The notes below the pieces were generated by a model. That model was not told the origin of the DNA. It did no database searches and worked only from the letters and a program-made list of their open reading frames with translations. Shown piece by piece: positions 58,423-64,000 of a stretch of DNA of 64,000 bases. Every line of letters begins with the position of its first letter. Position 1 is the first letter of the stretch. A program made the position numbers and the translations under genes. This stretch comes from Calditrichaceae bacterium (lineage in GTDB: Bacteria > Calditrichota > Calditrichia > RBG-13-44-9 > J075), in contig JABWBP010000024.1 of the NCBI GenBank assembly GCA_013360445.1, positions 51,467 through 115,466 of the forward strand. The letters run 5' to 3'.

Positions 58423-60225
58423 TCAACCATCCAGTTGGGAGAGAATTTCCTTCTGCAACCGCCGGTGCAGCTCCCGGTTGCCCGCCCGCCCGGTTCGGAT
58501 TTCGATGAGAGTTGACTGGTTGTTTTCAAGCGCTTCGAGATAGGCCTCGATCAATTGCGGATCGGTTCGGGGCCGGCGATAGGCCAATCCGAACATGGCC
58601 GCGGCGCGCCGGAAGTCGAAGCGGTGCGGCGTTCCGAAATAAGGCTCGAATACGTCCTCGAATTGGGCGATGGGCAGAAACGAGAATATCCCCCCTCCGC
58701 CGTTGTTGATCGCGGCTATCAGGAGGGGTTGGGAAAGTGATTTTACCTGCGCCAGGGAGTTCAAATCGTGCAGCAGCGCCAGGTCCCCGATGAGCAGGGT
58801 TACCGGCCGCTCCAGGCCCGCCGCAAACCCGCAGGCGGAGGCCACGGTTCCGTCAATGCCGCTGGCCCCGCGATTGGAGGCCACCCGCAGGAAGCGCTCT
58901 TCCGGGTGGGGCGGGGCCGATAAATCTTCCCCGGGGCTGACCCCAGGGGGGCAAGCATACATATCCATATCCCGCACCGGCATACTGGAGGCTAAAAACA
59001 GCCCGCTGCCCCGCGGAATGTGCCGGGAGAGATGGTAAGCGGCGGAAATCTCGGATACCGCGTTTTGGGAAGACAGGAAGCCTTGCAGGGTTTCCTGCAC
59101 TTTCCGGGAGCGGCGAGCCATTTCCGCCCGCCAGCGAGGGTTTCCGGCGGGGCGAATCTTCCCGGAAATTCGCTGGCAAAAGCGGGCAATATCGCTCTCG
59201 ATGAGCCGGGTGAGCGCGTGGGAGGGGTCGCTGCGGGCGGGGTGATCCTGCGCCAGGATGTAGCGCCCCGGGCGGCTTTTTTCCAGGAATTCCCGCCAGC
59301 GTTTGGAAACCGGCTGCCCGCCGAGGTGCAGAACGGTTTCCGGGCGATGGCGCTCCGCAAAACCTTCCGACAACAGCAACTGGTCGAAAAAGTGAATGAT
59401 ATTTTCTCCCGGCGCGCCGATTCGCAGGCCGGAGGCGACGTCTGCGAATACCGGCCAGGCGAGTTTTTCCGCCAGCAGGTGCGCCGCCCGGATTTCTTCC
59501 GGCGAATTCAATCTTCCGACTACCAAAAGCCCATGCGCGGTCGCGTTCAGCGTTTCCGCAACCTCATCTATCGTATCCTCGGGCGGCTCGCTTCGCGCGA
59601 GTGGGTATTCGGTGTAAGGGGTTTTGCGGCGCTGCCAGGCGCTCACGTTTTCCAAATAATCCGCCCGGAAGGGCGCTTCCGCGGGGGCCAGCGGCTCCCG
59701 GAACATGCAGTTCAAATGCACCGGCCCCGCGGGAGATCTCCGGCTTTGATAGACCATTTGATCGACCGTGGTGAGCAGCATCTGGGGGAGAATCTGCTCT
59801 TCCGGGCAGGGGAGATCGAAGCGCCATTTGGCATAATCGCCGTATAAATCGGGCTGGAGAATGGCCTGGTTTGCCCCGCTCTGGCGCAGTTCCGGGGGGC
59901 GGTCGGCGGTGAGGATGATCATGGGAATGCAATCGGTCGCGGCTTCGATGACCGCGGGATAGTAATTGGCGGCGGCGGTGCCGGAGGTGCAGATCAGCGC
60001 GGCGGGTTTTCCGGTTGCGCGGGCGTATCCCAGGGCGTGGAACGCCGCCCCGCGCTCATCAATGCAAACGATGGTTTTGGCGCAGGGGTGGCGGGCCGCG
60101 GCCACGGTCAACGGGGCGTTGCGGGAGCCGGGCGAGATGCAGAAATAATCGACTCCGTTGCGCAGCAGCTCTTCAATGATGAGGCTGCCCCAAAGGGCGT
60201 TGAGGTTGGGGGAGGGAAGGTTCAT
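58423..60225 (-). CDS. menD: SEPHCHC synthase (menaquinone biosynthesis)
   Basis: 600 aa from the ATG at 60225, which overlaps the menF stop by 4 bp. Thiamine-diphosphate enzyme: N-terminal CISPGSRNAPLTVAA, the Glu region VCIDERGAAFHALGYARATG, ICTSGTAAANYYPAVIEA, MIILTADRPPELRQSGANQ and PVHLNCMFREPL. In the C-terminal cofactor domain are SNRGASGIDGTVASACGFA, LLIGDLALLHDLNSLA and NNGGGGIFSFLPIAQ. It joins 2-oxoglutarate to isochorismate. With menF directly upstream it shows a menaquinone-using organism and supplies the likely partner of the quinone-linked cytochromes. Confidence 0.96.
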   Translation of the reverse strand: MNLPSPNLNALWGSLIIEELLRNGVDYFCISPGSRNAPLTVAAARHPCAKTIVCIDERGAAFHALGYARATGKPAALICTSGTAAANYYPAVIEAATDCIPMIILTADRPPELRQSGANQAILQPDLYGDYAKWRFDLPCPEEQILPQMLLTTVDQMVYQSRRSPAGPVHLNCMFREPLAPAEAPFRADYLENVSAWQRRKTPYTEYPLARSEPPEDTIDEVAETLNATAHGLLVVGRLNSPEEIRAAHLLAEKLAWPVFADVASGLRIGAPGENIIHFFDQLLLSEGFAERHRPETVLHLGGQPVSKRWREFLEKSRPGRYILAQDHPARSDPSHALTRLIESDIARFCQRISGKIRPAGNPRWRAEMARRSRKVQETLQGFLSSQNAVSEISAAYHLSRHIPRGSGLFLASSMPVRDMDMYACPPGVSPGEDLSAPPHPEERFLRVASNRGASGIDGTVASACGFAAGLERPVTLLIGDLALLHDLNSLAQVKSLSQPLLIAAINNGGGGIFSFLPIAQFEDVFEPYFGTPHRFDFRRAAAMFGLAYRRPRTDPQLIEAYLEALENNQSTLIEIRTGRAGNRELHRRLQKEILSQLDG

Positions 60226-61595
60226 TTGACAAAATTCCCGATCTTGCTCTCGATCTCCTGCCACTCCTTTTCCGGGGAAGAGCCGGGCACGATGCCCGCG
60301 CCGGCAAAGAGGTGAATCCGCTCATCTTCTACCAGCCCGGAGCGGATTGCCACCGCAAATTCCGCGGCGCCGGCGCTGATCCAGCCCACCGGGCCGGCGT
60401 ACCAGCCCCGGTCGAAGGGTTCTAACGCGTCGATTTCCCGCAGGGCGGCGGATTTGGGAAATCCCCCCACCGCCGGGGTGGGATGCAGCAGGCTTAAAAT
60501 CCGGCCATCATCGGCGCCCGGCTCCAGAATTCCCCGAACCCGGCTATAGAGGTGTTGCACATTGGCGAGTTTTAAAACCGAGAGGGTCTCCGAAGCCTCC
60601 ACGGTGCGGCAAAGCTGCCGGAAGGACGCCAGGATGCTATCCAGCACAAAGCGGTGCTCCCGGATGTCCTTTTCGCTGTGGAGCAACTCCCGGTAGTATT
60701 TCTGGTCAACCCCCCGGGAGTTGCCGCGCGGGCGGGTTCCCGCCACGGCCTCGCTGAAAATCTCCCGGCCGTCCCGGCGGTAGAGGCGCTCCGGGGTCGC
60801 GCCGATGAACGCCCGGCGGGGGGAGAGTTGAAAACAGAAATAGAAAACCCGCTGATCCGCCATTTGCAAGCGCCGCAGCATATCCACTCCCGCGAACGGG
60901 GGGGAAAACCGTAAGGTTGATTGCCGCGCCAGTACGATCTTCTCGACGCGGCGCTGCTCTATCAGCGCCAGGGCGGTCAGAACGTTCTTCCGCCAGCCCT
61001 CCCGGGCGGGTAAATCGCTTCGGGAAAGCAGCGCCGGCGCTTCCGGAAAAGCGGGGAGGCCTTCCCAATTCAATTCTTTGAATTCTTTGAGCACGGATTC
61101 AGCCCGGCTGCGCCAATTTTCCGCGGGATCGAGCAGGAAATTACAGGCGAACCAGGTCTTTTTCCCCGCGGCATAGCATTCGAACCGCGGTACGGCGAAG
61201 CGGGCAACCCCGAACGGTTCCCAGGCGGGATCGGCGCTGCGGGCGGGATTGAAGCGGATTCCGCCGTAATAGCGCACCTCCGGGGGAGCATTGAGCAGGG
61301 CGCGGCCCAGGCGATTGAAGAAACCGGTAATGTCGGCCAGGGGGTTTTCTTCGGCAATACAGTCGGCTTCTCCTGCCCCGGCCATGGCAAAGGTGCTCTC
61401 ACGGCTGCGCCAGTAAATTTTCCGGGGATTTTCCTGGCGCAGCAGCCACTCCAACGGATCGAGACGTTCGAGGGGAACGGTAAAACGGATGAACCTTTTC
61501 CCCTCCCCGGGGTTCTCCGGAATTTTATCCCATAAAAACCGCTCCACCTTCTCTTGCAGCGCCTCTATGCTCTGTTTTTCTAAGGTGATCCCCAT
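60222..61595 (-). CDS. menF: Isochorismate synthase
   Basis: 457 aa. The chorismate-binding domain occupies the C-terminal 270 residues: KNVLTALALIEQRRVEKIVL with the general-base Lys, FIGATPERLYRRDGREIFSEAVAGTRPRG (in parts), EHRFVLDSI, LLHPTPAVGGFPKSAAL with the His, and DRGWYAGPVGWISAGAAEFAVAIRS (in parts) with the metal-binding Glu near VPGSSPEKEWQEIESK. It converts chorismate to isochorismate. It is coupled to menD by an ATGA overlap. A GTGTT-word array lies just upstream, so the promoter must be very near the start or beyond the array. Confidence 0.95.
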   Translation of the reverse strand: MGITLEKQSIEALQEKVERFLWDKIPENPGEGKRFIRFTVPLERLDPLEWLLRQENPRKIYWRSRESTFAMAGAGEADCIAEENPLADITGFFNRLGRALLNAPPEVRYYGGIRFNPARSADPAWEPFGVARFAVPRFECYAAGKKTWFACNFLLDPAENWRSRAESVLKEFKELNWEGLPAFPEAPALLSRSDLPAREGWRKNVLTALALIEQRRVEKIVLARQSTLRFSPPFAGVDMLRRLQMADQRVFYFCFQLSPRRAFIGATPERLYRRDGREIFSEAVAGTRPRGNSRGVDQKYYRELLHSEKDIREHRFVLDSILASFRQLCRTVEASETLSVLKLANVQHLYSRVRGILEPGADDGRILSLLHPTPAVGGFPKSAALREIDALEPFDRGWYAGPVGWISAGAAEFAVAIRSGLVEDERIHLFAGAGIVPGSSPEKEWQEIESKIGNFVK

Positions 61596-61612
61596 AGCTG
61601 AATCCGCGTTGA

Positions 61613-61714
61613 GCGAGTGTTATGGTGTTTGGGTGTTATAGTGTTTTATCGCCTAAAGGTGTTTTTCCCAAAACACTAAAACACCAGAACACCATCACAC
61701 TAAAACACTCACGC
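61613..61714. repeat. Two-armed array of GTGTT words between menF and mltG
   Basis: The left arm has GTGTTATGG, GTGTTTGGG and GTGTTATAG; the right arm has AACACTAAAACACCAGAAC and AACACTCACGC. The word and period match the arrays at 2009, 23269 and 52016. Confidence 0.83.
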
Positions 61715-61723
61715 GCCTTTGCG

Positions 61724-62890
61724 CTAATTATCCCCGTTGTTCTGATTGCGCCGGTTTTGGCGAACCTGGCGGCGCACTTCGTTGAATTTGGCGTGCCAGT
61801 GGTTGTGCTCCTTCAGGCTGCTGGAAAAACGGTGCCTGCCGTCGCCGGCGGCGACCATATACAGATAAGAGCTGCTGGCGGGATAGAGCGCCGCCAGGAT
61901 GGAGCGCCGGCCCGGGTTATTGATGGGACCCGGGGGCAGGCCGCTGTTTTTGTAGGTGTTGTAGGGCGAATCGACCTCCAAATCCCGGTAGAGCAGGCGG
62001 CGGGGCGGCCCGGGAATGATGAATTGAATGGTGGGATCGGCCTGGAGCGGCCATTTCAAGCGCAAACGGTTATGGTAGAGGGAGGAGATGTAAACCCGTT
62101 CGGAGTCCACCATTACTTCTCCCTCGATGATCGAAGCCAGGATGAGGATTTCCCGCGGGGTCATCTTCAATTCTTGCAGCCGCTGCTGCACCGAATCGGC
62201 CTGGAAAATTCGCAGCGTATTGGCGACCATGCGCTCCAGCACCTGGGCTTCCGGGGTTTTCCACTCGAAATAATAGGTTTCCGGGGCCAGGTATCCCTCT
62301 AATGAAGGGACTTCTCCCGCCAGCGAGCGGGTAAAAACGCTGTCGTACACCAGGGAGACGAAGGCGCTGGAATCGATCCCGATCTTTTCTTGCAGGATTT
62401 CCGCCATCTGCGAGGCCAGCAGCCCTTCCGGCAGGGTTACTTTGATTTGCAGCGCCGGGGCTTTTTCCAGGTAATTCAGCAATTGCCAGGCGGACAACCC
62501 CCGGGGCGCCGAAAACCAGCCCGCGCGTACATTTTTTTCTTTTCCAGAGAGTTTGCCCAGCAGAAGGAACCAGCGTTCGTGTTCTAATAAATTCGCTTTT
62601 TTCAAAGAGTCGGCCACCTGGCGGAAAGTAGCCCCGGCGGGAATCCGCAAAGTGACCGGCGCGGATTCCGGGAATTTCTGCTTCGGCAGGGGAGGATAGA
62701 GGGAAAAGTAAATCAGGAGCGCCGTGAGAATCAGCAGGGCCGCAGCCCGCCCGGCGAGGGTGTAGCGGATCAAATAGCGTAAAAAATAGAAGGCCAGGGA
62801 CAGCAAAAAACCGGCGCGAGCGAAGAAAAGCCCGGCGATTTTCAGAAAATTGGTTAGTATTCGATACAGCGATGTATGTTGGAAACCCAT
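61724..62890 (-). CDS. mltG: Endolytic murein transglycosylase MltG
   Basis: 388 aa. The N-terminal cytoplasmic tail and helix (LLILTALLIYFSLYP) are followed by a LysM-like part (TLRIPAGATFRQVADSLKKA) and the YceG domain. The catalytic Glu is in ILASIIEGEVMV, with RLKWPLQADPTIQF and SPYNTYKNSGLPPGPINNPG as signature motifs. It cuts nascent glycan strands and limits their length at the inner membrane. Its Asn/Arg-rich end RQNRRNQNNGDN is unusual but short. Confidence 0.95.
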   Translation of the reverse strand: MGFQHTSLYRILTNFLKIAGLFFARAGFLLSLAFYFLRYLIRYTLAGRAAALLILTALLIYFSLYPPLPKQKFPESAPVTLRIPAGATFRQVADSLKKANLLEHERWFLLLGKLSGKEKNVRAGWFSAPRGLSAWQLLNYLEKAPALQIKVTLPEGLLASQMAEILQEKIGIDSSAFVSLVYDSVFTRSLAGEVPSLEGYLAPETYYFEWKTPEAQVLERMVANTLRIFQADSVQQRLQELKMTPREILILASIIEGEVMVDSERVYISSLYHNRLRLKWPLQADPTIQFIIPGPPRRLLYRDLEVDSPYNTYKNSGLPPGPINNPGRRSILAALYPASSSYLYMVAAGDGRHRFSSSLKEHNHWHAKFNEVRRQVRQNRRNQNNGDN

Positions 62891-62984
62891 ATGAAAAGTG
62901 ATTTGTGCAGATTCGTGATTATTCGTGGCTTATTGCTTATTTTGCAACAACTCTATTCACTACCGTAAACCGGGGGCGGGAACT

Positions 62985-63821
62985 TCAGTTCCGGCCTTTG
63001 GGGAAAACCTCGTTGCACCAGGAGTTGATCCGCTGAAACCGGCTGAGGAAATCCGCGCTCTGCCAGAATTCATCCGCCAGGATCAGCGCCTGCATGCCTA
63101 ACTCCTTCAGGAAGGTCAGGTCCCCGGGGGTGCGGGGATTCATGCGGGCAATTTTCAGCAGGTTTCCCGGCAGCGCGCGGACGGCGCCGGCAAAGTCGTT
63201 CACCTGCAATTCTCCGCTATCGGGGGGAAAAAAGTTCATCACCACCCCGCTCAGATCCTCCGGGTTTACCGCCGCGGGAAGGCGGCTTTCCTCGATTTCC
63301 AGGTACACCTCCAGGCCCATTTCCCCCCCGGCGGAAATCAGTCCCGGCAACACCCGCTCTTCCGCGAACGCCGCGCTGATTAAAAAGGCGTCCGCCCCGA
63401 TTGCTTTGCCCTGGTAAAATTGTACCGGATCGACAAAAAAATCCCGCTGCATTACCGCCAGGGCGGAATTGTTCTTGACCAGGTTGATCCAACCGGGGTC
63501 GCCGCCCAGGAAATCGCGGTCGGTGCTCACCACCACCCCGCCGCCCAGGCCCGCCCTCTCCAGTTCTTTGACGGCGCGAACAGGGTTGAATCCTTCGATT
63601 TTCAGAAATTCCGGCTTCGATTTACCCCGCAGGAACAGGATGGATTTGATCTCCACGAAGACCGGGAAGGCGCGGGCCTCGCGAATATCCACTTCCAGGC
63701 TGCGCACCTCTCCCCCCACGGAGTACGCCGCAGCCTTCAGTATCTGCTCGCTAAACCCCCGACGAATTTCCCGCGCCTCCTTCTGCTTCGCCTCGATGAT
63801 TTTCTTGTAGAATTTATCCAT
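62985..63821 (-). CDS. Divergent indole-3-glycerol phosphate synthase homologue (TrpC-like)
   Basis: 278 aa, ATG at 63821 chosen (MDKFYKKIIEAKQKEAREI); a TTG seven codons earlier is possible. The TIM barrel follows TrpC order: FPVFVEIKSIL keeps the E-x-K pair. The KDF motif has become MQRDFFVDPVQFY, so the catalytic Lys is Arg. GADAFLISAAF matches the next strand. NNRDL is replaced by VVMNFFPPD, and the S-E-S-G loop by IARMNPRTPG, losing the Glu. Two key residues therefore differ from active TrpC. No other trp gene is near. It may be a paralogue with altered chemistry. Confidence 0.75.
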   Translation of the reverse strand: MDKFYKKIIEAKQKEAREIRRGFSEQILKAAAYSVGGEVRSLEVDIREARAFPVFVEIKSILFLRGKSKPEFLKIEGFNPVRAVKELERAGLGGGVVVSTDRDFLGGDPGWINLVKNNSALAVMQRDFFVDPVQFYQGKAIGADAFLISAAFAEERVLPGLISAGGEMGLEVYLEIEESRLPAAVNPEDLSGVVMNFFPPDSGELQVNDFAGAVRALPGNLLKIARMNPRTPGDLTFLKELGMQALILADEFWQSADFLSRFQRINSWCNEVFPKGRN

Positions 63822-63889
63822 TTCCCTGACGCTTATTTCCAATTTTCAATTTTTGGTAGTCCCCCTCTATGGTGTTGCTATGATTTTTT

Positions 63890-63979
63890 AACCGCAGAGC
63901 GCGCAAAGGTCGCAGAGAAGATAAAACAGTTCTTCAAAAATACATTTCCCCCCGGCGTAACTCCGCGCTCTCTGCGGTT
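63890..63979. repeat. 90-bp element with 10-bp terminal inverted repeats
   Basis: AACCGCAGAG and its exact complement CTCTGCGGTT at 63970-63979. The interior has CGCGCAAAGGTCGCAGAG on the left and CGCGCTCT on the right. It has the same architecture as the other two-armed elements. Nothing else is seen to the end of the window. Confidence 0.82.
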
Positions 63980-64000
63980 GAAATAAACAGACTAGACCGC

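Noticed and set aside
1..64000. tRNA, rRNA, integrase or prophage genes
   Set aside because: A by-eye search found no T-loop/D-loop pairs, rRNA cores, phage structural genes or recombinases. A tool search could still find a tRNA I missed.

Overview
The window looks like a chromosomal segment of a free-living Gram-negative bacterium of the FCB superphylum, possibly near Calditrichota or candidate phylum KSB1. Three secreted proteins end in a type IX secretion (Por) sorting domain with the motif NYPNPFNP or NFPNPFNP. There are outer-membrane-type barrels and lipoproteins, class I (FbaB-type) aldolase, menaquinone genes and very large multiheme cytochromes. The phylum is an inference; no rRNA or tRNA gene was seen.

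Layout. 1-3.4 kb: two-component kinase (cut by the window edge), NtrC-type regulator, a lone receiver protein and a wrecked vapBC toxin-antitoxin pair. 3.4-9 kb: RqcH, MarC, an aspartate-type aminotransferase and ilvE behind what looks like a leader-peptide attenuator, with a candidate small RNA diverging from it. 9-17 kb: secreted CHRD, DNRLRE-like and Asp-box propeller proteins, with two small genes under a tight promoter-operator between them. 17-20.4 kb: PEBP protein, alarmone synthetase, citrate synthase. 20.4-24.3 kb: frr-pyrH-tsf-rpsB and rpsI-rplM. 24.7-31.5 kb: aldolase and two divergent multiheme-c/cytochrome-b fusion proteins (17 and 19 CxxCH). 31.6-42.1 kb: M48 protease, envelope lipoproteins, a protease-propeller-barrel protein, RluA, TauE, a beta-hydroxyacid dehydrogenase. 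42.3-48.7 kb: a partner-switching module (two SpoIIE phosphatases, RsbW-like kinase, STAS antagonist). 48.9-57.4 kb: an orphan nuclease-like protein, quinone reductase, a second damaged toxin-antitoxin locus, pgpA, clpS, an M14 carboxypeptidase carrying cohesin-like and dockerin-like modules, LiaF-like proteins. 57.5-63.8 kb: MBL hydrolase, menD, menF, mltG and a divergent trpC homologue.

How parts fit. menF-menD supply menaquinone, the likely partner of the quinone-linked cytochromes. The cytochrome promoters and the promoter leading to citrate synthase share CATGA-N6-TCATG type operators placed about 42 bp upstream of the predicted start sites. This is the class II position of CRP/FNR-family activators, so respiration and the TCA cycle may be co-regulated.

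The most unusual signal is intergenic. About 18 loci carry short degenerate words in tandem, most of them arranged as two inverted arms. The word differs between loci but the architecture is the same; the elements fill gaps between genes, and several supply the stop codon of the adjacent gene. Separately, a compact 94-95 bp element occurs four times. It has a hairpin, a terminator in one direction and a promoter-like sequence in the other. One copy splits a vapC gene, which shows that it moves.
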